Shown: piece after piece, positions 8,555-18,088 of the stretch
How the letters are laid out: each line of letters starts with the position of its first letter
How positions within the stretch are numbered: position 1 is the first letter of the stretch
NCBI RefSeq assembly: GCF_023100725.1
Contig: NZ_CP095501.1
Span: 2,604,001-2,668,000, forward strand
Source of the DNA: Arthrobacter antioxidans
Lineage (GTDB): Bacteria; Actinomycetota; Actinomycetes; Actinomycetales; Micrococcaceae
Length of the DNA stretch: 64,000 nt
Direction: 5' to 3'
Position numbers and translations under genes: made by a program
The notes under the pieces: generated by a model
Database searches by the model: none
What the model was told of the DNA's origin: nothing
Seen by the model: only the letters and a program-made list of their open reading frames with translations

Positions 8555-11500
8555 TCAGGAACCGGCCGCGCCGGCCGCCCGGATGATCTTCTCGAGTTCT
8601 CCCGCGTCGGCGAGATCGTGGGGCCGCACCACCAGGTTGTCGGCGACGTAGAAGAACGCCGCGCGCACCGTCTCCAGGGGCACCTCCTTCAGCCGCGACC
8701 ACGCGAGCCGGTAGACGGCGAGCTGGACCGCCTTGGCGGCGCGCCGGTCCGGCGACGGAGGCCGCCCCGTCTTCCAGTCGATCAGGTCCCAGCCGCCGTC
8801 GGCGTCGCGGAACACCGCGTCGACCCGGCCACGCACCACGATGCCGCCGATCTTCGTCTCGATGGGCGCCTCGATCGCCGCGGGTTCCCGCAGGGCCCAT
8901 TCGGACTGTTCGAAGATCGCCGCCATGTCCGCCAGCCCGAGGGTCTCGTCGACGTAGGCGTCGGCCCCGCCGGGGTACTCGCCGAGATCGAGCATCCCGC
9001 CGGCCCCGTAGAACTCCTCGATCCAGGCATGGAACGCGGTGCCCTTGCGGGCGGCCGACCCCGGCCGCCGTGGAAGCGGCCGCCGCAGCTGCTGCATGAC
9101 CGCGGCGGCGTCCTCGCGCAGTTCCACCAGGGTCGAGGCGGAGATGTGCGATGGCAGGGCGAGGGGCATGCGTTCCCGTTCCCGGGCCTGCCGGGCGAGG
9201 GCGAGCCGGACCTCCCGCCCCCAGCGCCCGCCGTCCGGTTCGGTCTCGGGGGCGGGTGCGGCGGCCTGCTCGAGGACGGCCTGGGCCGCGCGTTCCATGG
9301 GCGCCCGTCGGGCGCCGAGGGGATCGAACGGCCAGCGCGCCCGCTCCGGGCTCGCGTTCGCCGGGTTCGCATCGCCCTCCTCCCCCTCCGGCAGCCAGTG
9401 CGGCAGGACGACGCCGGCCGTCCCGGAGCCGGCGAGCGCCACGAGGTCGGTCAGATAGGACGACGGCGCCGACGGCTTCGACCGCCCGCCGCCCCACGCC
9501 GAGGACGTGCACACCAGCGCGTACTTCGCGCGGGTGAAGGCCACGTACGCGAGCCGCCGTTCCTCGCGTTCGGCGTGCGCGCGCGCCTCGTCGGTGAACT
9601 CCTTCTCGCTGGCGAGCCACTCCTTCTGGTCCTGCTGCTCCCAGTCCCAGTGCGGCAGTTCGGGCGCGTCGCCGCGCAGGGGCCACGGGATGGCGGAGTC
9701 GCCGCTGCTCCAGCGCGAGTCCTTGCCGCTCGGGAACGAGCCGTCGTTGAGGCCGGGCACGAAGACGACGTCCCATTCCAGCCCCTTCGAGGCGTGCACG
9801 GTGAGGAGCTGGACCGCATCCCGGCTCGCTTCGAGCTGCGTCACCGGCAGTCCGTCCTCCTCCTGGTCCGCGGCCTCGAGCCAGGCGAGGAACGCAGGGA
9901 GGTCCACGCGCTCCGCGGTGGACACGAAGCCGGCGACGGCCTCGGTGAAGGCATCGAGGTTCCGGCGGGCCTCGTGGATGCTCACGCCCGGTTTGGCGGC
10001 CACCTCGATGTCCAGCAGGATGGTGCGCTCGACCTCGCCGATCATGCTGCCGAGATCGTCGCCCACGAAGCTCCGCAGCCCGCGCAGTTCGTGGCGCAGC
10101 AGCCCGAGCCGCTGCCGGGCGGTACCGCTCAGGGTCCTGCCGGCCGACGACACCCAGTCCAGGGGCGGGAGGTAGTCGACGGCCTCGACCAGGCTGCCCG
10201 CCTCGGCCAGGTCGGGGGCCACGACGGCGTCCCTGCCCTGCTCGCGGTCGAGCTCGCCGTTGGGCTCTCCGGCGGGCTCGCCGGCGGATGGACCGCCCCG
10301 GCGGAACATGGCCTCACGCGTCCGGGCGAGCTGCCGGGACCAGTCCCCGAGGGCCGTCAGGTCCGCAGGGCCGAGCCGCCACCGTGCACCGGACAGCAGG
10401 CGCAGCATCGAATCGGAACGGTCCGGGTCGCCGAGGACCCTCAGGGTGGCGAGCAGGTCGACGATCTCGGGGGTGCGCAGCAGGCCGCCGAGACCCACGA
10501 CCTGCACCGGGATGCCGGCGCGCTCCAGTTCGCGCCGGATCGGCTCGAACTGCTTGCGGCCGCGGCACAGCACAGCCATGGTGGGCCGGAGCGGCGATCC
10601 GTCGTCGTCGGTCTCGAAGCTGCGCCGACGCTGGCGCAGGACCTCACGGGCAACGGCCTCGGCCTCGCTGAGTGCCGGCTGCGGATCGACCGGCGGCTGC
10701 CCGGCGGCTCCCGCAGAGGCGTCCGGGGCGTCGGACCCGACCGCGGGCGCATCCGTGAGGAACCGCCCCAGCAGGACCTCCCCGACCGGCGCGCCGGGCC
10801 GCGCCACGAGGCCGGGGACCTGCTGGACCGTGGTGTTGCGCAGCCACGGCGCCGGCACGTTGAGCGGCGCCGACACCGTGTTCGCGGCCTCGAGGATGGA
10901 GGTCGAGTTCCGCCAGGCGACCGACAGGTGCGCCACCTCCGAGGGCGCCCGGCCCTCGGTGGACACCCTCGGGAACGCGGTGCGGAAGGTGCCGAGCTGC
11001 CCCGCGGACGCTCCCCGGAACCCGTAGATGGACTGGTGGGGGTCACCGACGGCGGTGACGGACCGCCCGTCGGCGAACAGCCGCGAGAACAGGACCATCT
11101 GGGCGTGGGAGGTGTCCTGGAACTCGTCGAGCAGCACCACCCGGTACTTCTCGCGTTCCATGGCCCCGGCCTCGGGGATGTCACGGGCGATCCTCGCCGC
11201 GAGCGAGACGAGGTCGCCGAAGTCGAGCTGCCTGCGCGCGAGCTTCGCGGCGGCGTAGTGCTCGGCCAGCTCGGTGACGGTGACGCGGGTGCGCAGCTTG
11301 TCCAGCATCTCCTGGACCTTCTGCGTCGCGGCCCGGCTCGAGCCTGCGACGTAGGGCCGCGCTGCCACGTGCTCGATGTGGCGGCGCAGCTCGTCACGGA
11401 CCGTCGCCGGGCTGACCAGGTGCTCGGCGCACTCCCCCGCCATGTCGAGCACCGCCTTCACGAGCGTGCTCTTCGCGGCCGTGAAGTGCTCCCAGTCGCC

Positions 11501-12019
11501 GTCGTAGGCTTCGACGACGGCGTGGGCGAGCTGCCACGACTGGGCGGTACCGAGCATCACCGAATCACGTTCCACACCGATCCGCAGCCCGTAGTCCTGG
11601 ACGATCCCGTTCGCGAAGGAGTGGTAGGTGGAGATGGCGGGGTCGAGCCGGTCCAGCGCGTCCCCGGCCGCGGGTGAGGATGACGGTGCGGGGGCATCCT
11701 GGGCGAGCGCGGCGTAGAGCTGGGCCAGCCGCTGCCTGACTCTCGACGCCAGCTCCCCGGCGGCCTTGCGGGTGAAGGTGACGCCCAGGACCTGCTCGGG
11801 GCGCACGAGGTCGTTGGCCACGAGCCAGACGACCCTGTCCGCCATGGTCTTGGTCTTGCCCGAGCCCGCGCCGGCGATGACCAGCAGCGGCTCCAGGGGG
11901 GCCTCGATGACGCGTGCCTGGTCGTCGGTGGGGTACTGGACGGGGGCGTCCGGGTCCGTGTGCAGCAGCTCCGCCAGTCCCCTGGCCGAATACCGTACTG
12001 CCGGTCGTGCAGCGGCCAC
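8555..12019 (-). CDS. adnB: Helicase-nuclease subunit AdnB
   Basis: 1154 aa. Walker A is GAGSGKT at residues 50-56, motif II is LLDEFQDTSH near residue 296, and UvrD-type motifs continue to about residue 800. A RecB-type PD-(D/E)xK nuclease domain at the C-terminus contains DLIDWKTGRPP near 1078. AdnAB is the actinobacterial end-resection motor-nuclease for double-strand break repair, taking the place of RecBCD/AddAB. GTG 12019 shares a base with the adnA stop (TAGTG), implying coupled translation at equal dose. The frame is open further upstream, but only within adnA. Homologous to Rv3201c. Confidence 0.93.
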   Translation of the reverse strand: MAAARPAVRYSARGLAELLHTDPDAPVQYPTDDQARVIEAPLEPLLVIAGAGSGKTKTMADRVVWLVANDLVRPEQVLGVTFTRKAAGELASRVRQRLAQLYAALAQDAPAPSSSPAAGDALDRLDPAISTYHSFANGIVQDYGLRIGVERDSVMLGTAQSWQLAHAVVEAYDGDWEHFTAAKSTLVKAVLDMAGECAEHLVSPATVRDELRRHIEHVAARPYVAGSSRAATQKVQEMLDKLRTRVTVTELAEHYAAAKLARRQLDFGDLVSLAARIARDIPEAGAMEREKYRVVLLDEFQDTSHAQMVLFSRLFADGRSVTAVGDPHQSIYGFRGASAGQLGTFRTAFPRVSTEGRAPSEVAHLSVAWRNSTSILEAANTVSAPLNVPAPWLRNTTVQQVPGLVARPGAPVGEVLLGRFLTDAPAVGSDAPDASAGAAGQPPVDPQPALSEAEAVAREVLRQRRRSFETDDDGSPLRPTMAVLCRGRKQFEPIRRELERAGIPVQVVGLGGLLRTPEIVDLLATLRVLGDPDRSDSMLRLLSGARWRLGPADLTALGDWSRQLARTREAMFRRGGPSAGEPAGEPNGELDREQGRDAVVAPDLAEAGSLVEAVDYLPPLDWVSSAGRTLSGTARQRLGLLRHELRGLRSFVGDDLGSMIGEVERTILLDIEVAAKPGVSIHEARRNLDAFTEAVAGFVSTAERVDLPAFLAWLEAADQEEDGLPVTQLEASRDAVQLLTVHASKGLEWDVVFVPGLNDGSFPSGKDSRWSSGDSAIPWPLRGDAPELPHWDWEQQDQKEWLASEKEFTDEARAHAEREERRLAYVAFTRAKYALVCTSSAWGGGRSKPSAPSSYLTDLVALAGSGTAGVVLPHWLPEGEEGDANPANASPERARWPFDPLGARRAPMERAAQAVLEQAAAPAPETEPDGGRWGREVRLALARQARERERMPLALPSHISASTLVELREDAAAVMQQLRRPLPRRPGSAARKGTAFHAWIEEFYGAGGMLDLGEYPGGADAYVDETLGLADMAAIFEQSEWALREPAAIEAPIETKIGGIVVRGRVDAVFRDADGGWDLIDWKTGRPPSPDRRAAKAVQLAVYRLAWSRLKEVPLETVRAAFFYVADNLVVRPHDLADAGELEKIIRAAGAAGS

Positions 12020-15000
12020 TACTGCGTCACCTGCTTTCCTTCTTCGCACAGGGGGCAGACTTCGGGCAGCCGGCATCCGCTGCCGCCGAACCCCGACCGG
12101 CGGGGGTCGTGGACGGTGTCGAACGTCGCGGCGGACATCAGCGCGGCGGCGTCCTCGATCATGGTCCTCGCCCACGTGTCCGACGGACCCACCGGTGGCT
12201 GCACCTGGACCGCGACCCCCTTGGCCTTCGTACCCAGCTGGACCAGTGCGGCACCGCCCGGTGGGGTGGGTTCGGCCGTCGCTGCCTCCTCGGGGGCGGC
12301 CGGGACGGCGTCCGAGGCGTCCTCCGGGTCCTGGCCGCCGAGCCGGGCACCCGCGGCGAGGGCCGTCTGGTAGGCGGCGAGCTGCGGATGGCGTGGGATG
12401 TCCGCCCCGACGGGCGAACTCTTGCCCGTCTTCAGGTCCACGACGACGAAGCGACCCTCGGCGTCGACCTCCAGCCGGTCGATCTGCCCGCGCAGGCGGA
12501 CGAGTCGTTCCACGTCCGCCAGGCGGAGCTCGAGGTCGACCGCGAAGTCGACCTCCGTGGCCAGCAGGCTCCGTCCGTCCTTGCGCATGGAGAGCACGTA
12601 GGCGGCGAGCTTCCGGACCATCGTCTCGGCGCGCCGGAAGTCGGATCGGCCCTCCCACGTGTCCTTGATCCCCAGCTGGGGCCACCGCCGCTCGAGCTCC
12701 CGCACGTACTCGTTACCGGTGGCCTCCGGCAGGTCCTGGGCGATCTGGTGGACGAGCGTGCCGAGGGACCGGGCGAAGTCGGTGGTCCGCTCCCCGCCCG
12801 CCGCGGAGACGAACCAGCTCAGGGGCGAGGCGAGCACGGACTCGACCTTGGACGGCGACACCGGGATCGGCTGGTCCGCGGGCACCACCGGGTCCTCGCT
12901 GGTCATGCCGAGCACACCCCACCACTGGGACGGGTGCGCGCCCGGCACCGGTGGCTCCAGGACCGCCATCCGGCCGAGGTGCCGGGCAGCCTCGGTGGAC
13001 AGGGCCGGGCCGGCCTGCGGGTCCTGCGCGAACTTCCGCAGCTCGGCGACGAGCGCGCGGAGGGTGACGGGACGCAGGACCTCCGTCCGCGGACGGGCCG
13101 AAGTTCCGGGCGGCAGGGGGTCCACCACGTCGAGGAACGGGGAGGGCTGCTCGTCCTGGGAGGCGACGGCGCAGCACACCAGCTCCTGCGTGGCCCGCGA
13201 GACGGCGAGCGAGAAGGTCCGCAGCTCGTCGAACCGGATGTCCTGCAGCAGCGACACCGGGTCCCGGGTGCTGCGGAACGATTCCCCGTAGTCGAGCAGC
13301 GCACGCAGTTCGCCCGACCCGAGGAGTTCTCCGCGCAGCCGGAGGTTCGGCCAGACGCCGTCCTGCACGCCCGCCACGATCACGAGCGGCCAGTGCCTGC
13401 CGGCGGCACTCGCGGGCGTGAGCACCGACACCGATGCCTGGCGGGCGATGCGCGTCGTCAGCGTGTCCATGGGGATGTCCTGGCTGAGGATGTAATCCAG
13501 GAACAGTTCAGGGTCGGCGCCGGGCATCTGTTCCACGAACCGCTCGGCGGTGTGGAAGAGGGCCATCATCGCGTCGAGGTCGCGGTCGGCGCGGGTCGAG
13601 GACGGCCCCTCGGACAGGGCCGCGGCCGACCATTGCTGCGCGAGCCCCGACGCGGACCAGAGAGCCCACAGGACGGTCTCGGGATCGCGTCCGGGGTCGG
13701 CGACGGCGGACCGTCCGGCCTCCAGCATGCGGGCGAGGCGCCGGACCGGCGCCCCCTCCGACGGCAGGGCGGCGATCTGCTCCGGCGCGGAGAACAGGGC
13801 CGCGAGGAGTTCGTCGCTCGTCCGCCCCCCACCCTCCTGCAGCTCGGTGCGCCGGAGGATCTGGCGCAGGCGCCGGAGATCCAGGCTGCCCGCCCCGCCG
13901 ATCCGTGAGGTGAGCAGGGAGATGCACAGCTCCGTGTCGAGGTCCGCGCGGCCCACGACGACGGCGAACAGATCGAGCAGGGGACGCACCGCCGGCTCCT
14001 CCCGGATCGCGGTCTCCGCGGCCGGGACGTTCACGGCGATGCCCTGGGCGGTGAGGAACCGCTGCACCGCGGAGACCTGCGCTCCGTTGCGGACGATCAC
14101 GGCGATGTCGTCGAGGCTGCGCCCCCCGAACAGGTGCGCCTCGAGGACGCGCTGGGTGATGAACCGCTGTTCGTGGAATGCGCTGTCGAGCACGTGGGCG
14201 GACATGGCCGGTCCGTGCGTCGTCGTGCCGTCGGCCGGGGAGTCCTCCTGCCGGTGACCGTCCGGCCGGACCTCGGGCGCGCTGGAGACGGGAGGGACGG
14301 GACCACCCTCCACGGTCCGGTAGGCCGTACTTATGCCCGTCGTCGCGATCCGGGCGGCGACGTTGCTCCAGGCCCCGGCGAGCGGGCCCTGCAGGGTCAG
14401 CGATCCGGGCAGGGTCACCGTGGTCAGGCCCCCGCCGCGGCGGAAGAGGGTGGACAGGCGCCCGGTCAGCTCGGGGCGTGCCCCGCGGAAGCCCTGCGCC
14501 ACGGTGTCGGGGCAGGAGGTGATCACGACGTCGTTGCCTGCTCCGATGAGCCCCAGCAGGGCGTGGACGGCGGGATTGGCCTCCTGGTAGTCGTCGACGA
14601 GGATGAGCTGCAGGCGCCCCCGCTCCCGGTCGAGGAAGTCGCGGTCCGTCTTGAGGATCTCGCGGGCGGCGGTGAGGATCCCGGCCGGGTCGAAGGCCTC
14701 GGGCATGCGGAGGTCGAGGACGTCGCGGTATTCGCGGTAGAGCGCGGCCGCCGCGACCCAGTCCGGGCGGTCGAAGCGCTCGCCCCAGGCGGAGAGCTCC
14801 TCGGCGGACACCCCGTATTCGCTCACGCGGTCGAAGAGGTCGCGGATCTCCTGCCGGAAGCCGCGCGTCGGCAGGGCGAGGGCGAGGCCGGAGGGCCAGT
14901 CGAGCGCCGGAGCACCATCGCGTCCGTGTCCGGAGAGGAGCTCCTTGATGATGAGGTCCTGCTCGGCTCCCGACAGCAGCCTCGGTGCACGCGTGATGGC

Positions 15001-15372
15001 GGGGGTGCGTCCCTCGGCCCTGGCCCGGCGGATGAGGTCGAAGGCGTAGGACGCCCAGGTCCGGGCGGGAGCCGTGCTGATGCTGCGGTCCAGCTTGGCG
15101 GTCAGTTCGTCCCGGAGCCGCGTCGAGGCCGCACGGGTGGGCCCGAGGAGGAGCAGTCCTTCCGGCTCCACGGCTCCACCCCCGATGCGGGCGACGGCGA
15201 GGTCGGTGAGCAGGGAGGACTTGCCGCTGCCCGGCGCTCCGAGGACCAGCACCTGCCCGGTCACATCCGCCAGCGACCGGAGCACGGCGTCGTACCCTTC
15301 CGCGGGGGTCACGGCCGTGGCCGTGCCGTCACCGGGCGCTGCCGGCGGGGCGTCGGGAAGAGTGCTCGTCAT
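12019..15372 (-). CDS. adnA: Helicase-nuclease subunit AdnA
   Basis: 1117 aa. The P-loop GAPGSGKS is at 45-52 and the degenerate motif II VDDYQEANPA lies near residue 245. The nuclease motif VVVDLKTGKSS lies near 977. Three cysteines close the protein (Cys1100, 1106, 1109) in a position where AddB/AdnA-type nuclease domains often carry iron-sulfur ligands; a full four-cysteine set was not traced. It is the partner of AdnB in the heterodimer. ATG 15372 follows the alkyltransferase-like gene by 56 bp on the same strand. The order adnA-adnB is that of Rv3202c-Rv3201c. Confidence 0.92.
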   Translation of the reverse strand: MTSTLPDAPPAAPGDGTATAVTPAEGYDAVLRSLADVTGQVLVLGAPGSGKSSLLTDLAVARIGGGAVEPEGLLLLGPTRAASTRLRDELTAKLDRSISTAPARTWASYAFDLIRRARAEGRTPAITRAPRLLSGAEQDLIIKELLSGHGRDGAPALDWPSGLALALPTRGFRQEIRDLFDRVSEYGVSAEELSAWGERFDRPDWVAAAALYREYRDVLDLRMPEAFDPAGILTAAREILKTDRDFLDRERGRLQLILVDDYQEANPAVHALLGLIGAGNDVVITSCPDTVAQGFRGARPELTGRLSTLFRRGGGLTTVTLPGSLTLQGPLAGAWSNVAARIATTGISTAYRTVEGGPVPPVSSAPEVRPDGHRQEDSPADGTTTHGPAMSAHVLDSAFHEQRFITQRVLEAHLFGGRSLDDIAVIVRNGAQVSAVQRFLTAQGIAVNVPAAETAIREEPAVRPLLDLFAVVVGRADLDTELCISLLTSRIGGAGSLDLRRLRQILRRTELQEGGGRTSDELLAALFSAPEQIAALPSEGAPVRRLARMLEAGRSAVADPGRDPETVLWALWSASGLAQQWSAAALSEGPSSTRADRDLDAMMALFHTAERFVEQMPGADPELFLDYILSQDIPMDTLTTRIARQASVSVLTPASAAGRHWPLVIVAGVQDGVWPNLRLRGELLGSGELRALLDYGESFRSTRDPVSLLQDIRFDELRTFSLAVSRATQELVCCAVASQDEQPSPFLDVVDPLPPGTSARPRTEVLRPVTLRALVAELRKFAQDPQAGPALSTEAARHLGRMAVLEPPVPGAHPSQWWGVLGMTSEDPVVPADQPIPVSPSKVESVLASPLSWFVSAAGGERTTDFARSLGTLVHQIAQDLPEATGNEYVRELERRWPQLGIKDTWEGRSDFRRAETMVRKLAAYVLSMRKDGRSLLATEVDFAVDLELRLADVERLVRLRGQIDRLEVDAEGRFVVVDLKTGKSSPVGADIPRHPQLAAYQTALAAGARLGGQDPEDASDAVPAAPEEAATAEPTPPGGAALVQLGTKAKGVAVQVQPPVGPSDTWARTMIEDAAALMSAATFDTVHDPRRSGFGGSGCRLPEVCPLCEEGKQVTQ

Positions 15373-15428
15373 TGGTCAAGACCATCACACGCCACGGACA
15401 AACAGCGGCAGCGCACCGGTGCCGCGCA

Positions 15429-15893
15429 TCAGGAACCGGCGCGTCGCAGGGACGCGCCGACGTCGTCGAGCAGGGCCTGTTCCTCCGCCGTGGGCCACCA
15501 GCGGGCGGAACGCAGATCCACGCGGTACCCGCCGGGGTCGGTACTGCCCTCCGGCACGGAGAGCGGAGTGCCCTCGGTCTCGTAGTGTGCGCGGGCACGC
15601 AGGGCCAGGCCGCGGGGCGGATGGCCGCCGGCACGCAGGACGCGCCACCAGGGGACGTCCCCGGTGCTGCGGGAGAGGGCCCTGCCGACCTGGCGGGGCC
15701 CGCCACGATCGAGGAGTTCGGCGATGTCCCCGTAGGTCAGCACCTTGCCGGCGGGGATCAGCCCGGCGACGGCGAGGACGGCCTCGCAGTAGTCGGCAGG
15801 ATCGGGGCCGGGAGCACCGGTGCCGGATCCTACGGCGGGGGCCGGGCTGGTCCGCCTGCCGGGGTGGTGCGCGTCGGCGGGTCGTCGATCCAT
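15429..15893 (-). CDS. Alkyltransferase-like protein (MGMT fold, Trp for Cys)
   Basis: 154 aa from ATG 15893. The MGMT fold is clear: PAGKVLTYGDIAELL, then GGPRQVGRAL, then PWWRVLRAGG. In O6-alkylguanine transferases the motif is PCHRV; here Trp replaces the reactive Cys. The protein should therefore bind O6-alkylguanine without repairing it and pass the lesion to nucleotide excision repair, as known ATL proteins do. TAGGGT (15901-15906, minus strand) lies 7 nt before the ATG, supporting a leaderless start; an alternative GTG is at 15902. It heads the adnA-adnB string and matches Rv3204. Confidence 0.87.
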   Translation of the reverse strand: MDRRPADAHHPGRRTSPAPAVGSGTGAPGPDPADYCEAVLAVAGLIPAGKVLTYGDIAELLDRGGPRQVGRALSRSTGDVPWWRVLRAGGHPPRGLALRARAHYETEGTPLSVPEGSTDPGGYRVDLRSARWWPTAEEQALLDDVGASLRRAGS

Positions 15894-15900
15894 GCGCTCC

Positions 15901-15906
15901 ACCCTA
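15901..15906 (-). promoter_or_regulatory. -10 box of the ATL-adnA-adnB operon (leaderless)
   Basis: TAGGGT on the minus strand, 7 nt before ATG 15893. Confidence 0.45.
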
Positions 15907-15946
15907 GCCCGGCGGGCTGCACGCCTATTTGGTCGGAGCCCGCCCG

Positions 15947-15952
15947 TACGGT
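15947..15952 (+). promoter_or_regulatory. -10 box of the exonuclease gene (leaderless)
   Basis: TACGGT, 6 nt before ATG 15959. It lies about 45 bp from the opposing -10 of the ATL gene, so the two promoters are almost back to back. Confidence 0.5.
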
Positions 15953-15958
15953 GGTCCC

Positions 15959-16708
15959 ATGACGAGCTGGCATGAGGGGCCGAGGGCCGGGTTCGACCTC
16001 GAGACGACGGGGCGGGATCCGCTGACCGCGCGCATCGTCACCGGGACGATCGTCCTCGTGGACGGCGACGGCGACGTGCTCGAGCACCATGAGTGGCTGG
16101 CCGATCCGGGCGTCGACATCCCGGACGGCGCCGCGGCCATCCACGGCATCACGACGGCGCACGCGCAGGCGCACGGCCTGCCTGCCACGGACGTCGTGCA
16201 CGGGATCTCGGCCGTGCTGGCACGCCTCTTCGCCGCCGGCGTCCCCGTGCTGGCGTTCAACGCCCGGTACGACTTCACGGTGCTCGCGCAGGAGGGGCGC
16301 CGCCACGGCGCGCCGGTCCCGGTGCCCTCTCCCGTGATCGACCCGTACATCATGGACAAGCAGGCGGACCGCTACCGGCGCGGCAAGCGGACCCTGACGG
16401 CGATGTGCGAGCACTACGCCATCCCGTTCGAGAACGCCCACACCTCCGCCGCGGACGTCCTCGCGACGCTCCGGGTGGGAACGGTCCTCGCCGAGCGCTT
16501 CGCGTTCCTCCGGCGCCCCGCCATGGACCTGCATGCCTCGCTCGTCGTGTGGGCCGACCGGCAGGCGGCGAACTTCGAGGAGTACCTCCGGCGGACCGAA
16601 CCCGACGCCGTCATCGAGCGGGCCTGGCCCGTCGTCGGCTGCTCCCCCGACCGGCCGGCGGACCGGGCGGAGGGTCCGCCGCCTCAGCCGGTCGACCAGT
16701 ACACCTAG
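15959..16708 (+). CDS. DnaQ-like 3'-5' exonuclease (DEDDh)
   Basis: 249 aa. The DEDDh residues are visible: FDLETTG (Asp13, Glu15), FNARYDF (third Asp) and HTSAADVLAT (His and last Asp). It belongs to the polymerase III epsilon/exonuclease-domain family, acting 3' to 5' on single-stranded DNA or RNA ends. It is a stand-alone exonuclease with no polymerase or GIY-YIG partner beside it. The ATG is preceded by a leaderless-type -10. It converges on hemL with a 7-bp gap. Its specific substrate is unknown. Confidence 0.88.
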   Translation: MTSWHEGPRAGFDLETTGRDPLTARIVTGTIVLVDGDGDVLEHHEWLADPGVDIPDGAAAIHGITTAHAQAHGLPATDVVHGISAVLARLFAAGVPVLAFNARYDFTVLAQEGRRHGAPVPVPSPVIDPYIMDKQADRYRRGKRTLTAMCEHYAIPFENAHTSAADVLATLRVGTVLAERFAFLRRPAMDLHASLVVWADRQAANFEEYLRRTEPDAVIERAWPVVGCSPDRPADRAEGPPPQPVDQYT

Positions 16709-16715
16709 GCGGCCA

Positions 16716-18062
16716 CTACGGCTGGTCGACCGGCACGGCCTCCGCCGCTGCCCGCGCGGCGGCCGGAAGAGCCGCATGGATGCGCTCCATCGCGGCGTCG
16801 TCGTGTGCCGCGGAGAGGAACCACGCCTCGTACACGGACGGTGGGAGGTACACGCCCGAGTCCAGCATGGAGTGGAAGAAGGGCCCGTAGCGGAACGCCT
16901 CCTGTGCCTGCGCGTCGGCGTAGTTCCGGACGCCGTGCTCGGCGGTGCCGAACGCGACGCTGAAGAGGTTCCCCGCGCGCTGGATGGAGTGGTCCACACC
17001 GGCCTTCGAGAGTTCCGCGGTGAGGGCGTCGCTGACCTCGAGCGACCGCGCATCGACGTGCCGGTAGACGTCGTCCGTCGCGGCCGTGAGGGTCGCGACA
17101 CCCGCCGCCATGGCGATCGGGTTCCCCGACAGCGTGCCCGCCTGGTACACCGGGCCGATCGGCGCGAGGTAGTTCATCACGTCGGCGCGCCCTCCGAGCG
17201 CCGCGGCCGGGATGCCGCCGCCGATGACCTTGCCGAAGGTCAGCAGGTCCGGCGTCCACGGGTGCTCGGCGTCGTCCGCGCCGCCGGTGAGCTTCCAGTA
17301 CCCGCCCGGGTGGGTGCGGAACCCGGTCATGACCTCGTCCACGATGAACAGCGCGCCGTGCTCCGAGGTGATGCGGCTGAGGAAGGCGTTGAAGCCGGGC
17401 GCCGGCGTCACGACGCCCATGTTCGCGGGAGCGGCCTCCGTGATCACGGCGGCGATGTGCTCGCCGTGCGTGCGGAAGGCCTCCTCGACGGCCTCGACGT
17501 CGTTGTACGGCAGCACGAGCGTCTCCGCCGTCGTCGCCTCCGTGACGCCGGCGGAGCCGGGCAGCGCCAGTGTGGCGACGCCGGATCCGGCGGCCGCGAG
17601 GAGGCTGTCCACGTGCCCGTGGTAGCAGCCGGCGAACTTGACGATGAGGTTCCGCGACGTGAAGCCCCGGGCGAGCCGGACGGCGGTCATGGTGGCCTCG
17701 GTCCCCGTGGACACCATGCGCAGCAGCTCCACGGCGGGGACGCGATCCCTGACGAGCTGCGCGAGGTCGGCCTCGGCGGGCGTCGAGGCGCCGAAGGTGA
17801 GCCCGTGGTCGACGGCGCGATGCACGGCCGCGATGACGTCCGGGTGCGAGTGGCCGAGCAGTGCCGGCCCCCACGAGCAGACGAGGTCCACGTACTGCGT
17901 GCCGTCGGCGTCGGTGACGTAGGCACCGTGCGCGTCGACGAGGAAGCGCGGGGTCCCGCCCACGGAGCCGAAGGCACGGACGGGCGAGTTGACGCCGCCG
18001 GGCATGAGGGCGCGGGCGCGCTCGTAGAGGTCCTCGGACGTGCTTGCTGCTGGGGTCGTCAT
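16716..18062 (-). CDS. hemL: Glutamate-1-semialdehyde 2,1-aminomutase HemL
   Basis: 448 aa, PLP fold type I. The PLP lysine lies in [10 protein letters not shown], near residue 275, and VDEVMTGFR carries the cofactor-binding Asp. It converts glutamate-1-semialdehyde to 5-aminolevulinate, the second step of the C5 route begun by HemA at the other end of the cluster. It is the last gene of the leftward heme operon, 26 bp after hemB. Length and motifs are standard for the family. Confidence 0.96.
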   Translation of the reverse strand: MTTPAASTSEDLYERARALMPGGVNSPVRAFGSVGGTPRFLVDAHGAYVTDADGTQYVDLVCSWGPALLGHSHPDVIAAVHRAVDHGLTFGASTPAEADLAQLVRDRVPAVELLRMVSTGTEATMTAVRLARGFTSRNLIVKFAGCYHGHVDSLLAAAGSGVATLALPGSAGVTEATTAETLVLPYNDVEAVEEAFRTHGEHIAAVITEAAPANMGVVTPAPGFNAFLSRITSEHGALFIVDEVMTGFRTHPGGYWKLTGGADDAEHPWTPDLLTFGKVIGGGIPAAALGGRADVMNYLAPIGPVYQAGTLSGNPIAMAAGVATLTAATDDVYRHVDARSLEVSDALTAELSKAGVDHSIQRAGNLFSVAFGTAEHGVRNYADAQAQEAFRYGPFFHSMLDSGVYLPPSVYEAWFLSAAHDDAAMERIHAALPAAARAAAEAVPVDQP

Positions 18063-18088
18063 CGGTGCGGTTCCTTCGCTGTGGGAGT

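Noticed and set aside
8618..11677. Very long plus-strand open frame of about 1,000 codons
   Set aside because: It lies antisense to adnB, is a Gly/Arg/Pro-rich shadow typical of high-GC DNA, and has no recognisable motif or start signal.
12019..12685. Longer AdnB with about 220 extra N-terminal residues
   Set aside because: The added part would lie wholly inside adnA in another frame and has no helicase similarity; the coupled GTG at 12019 gives the family start.
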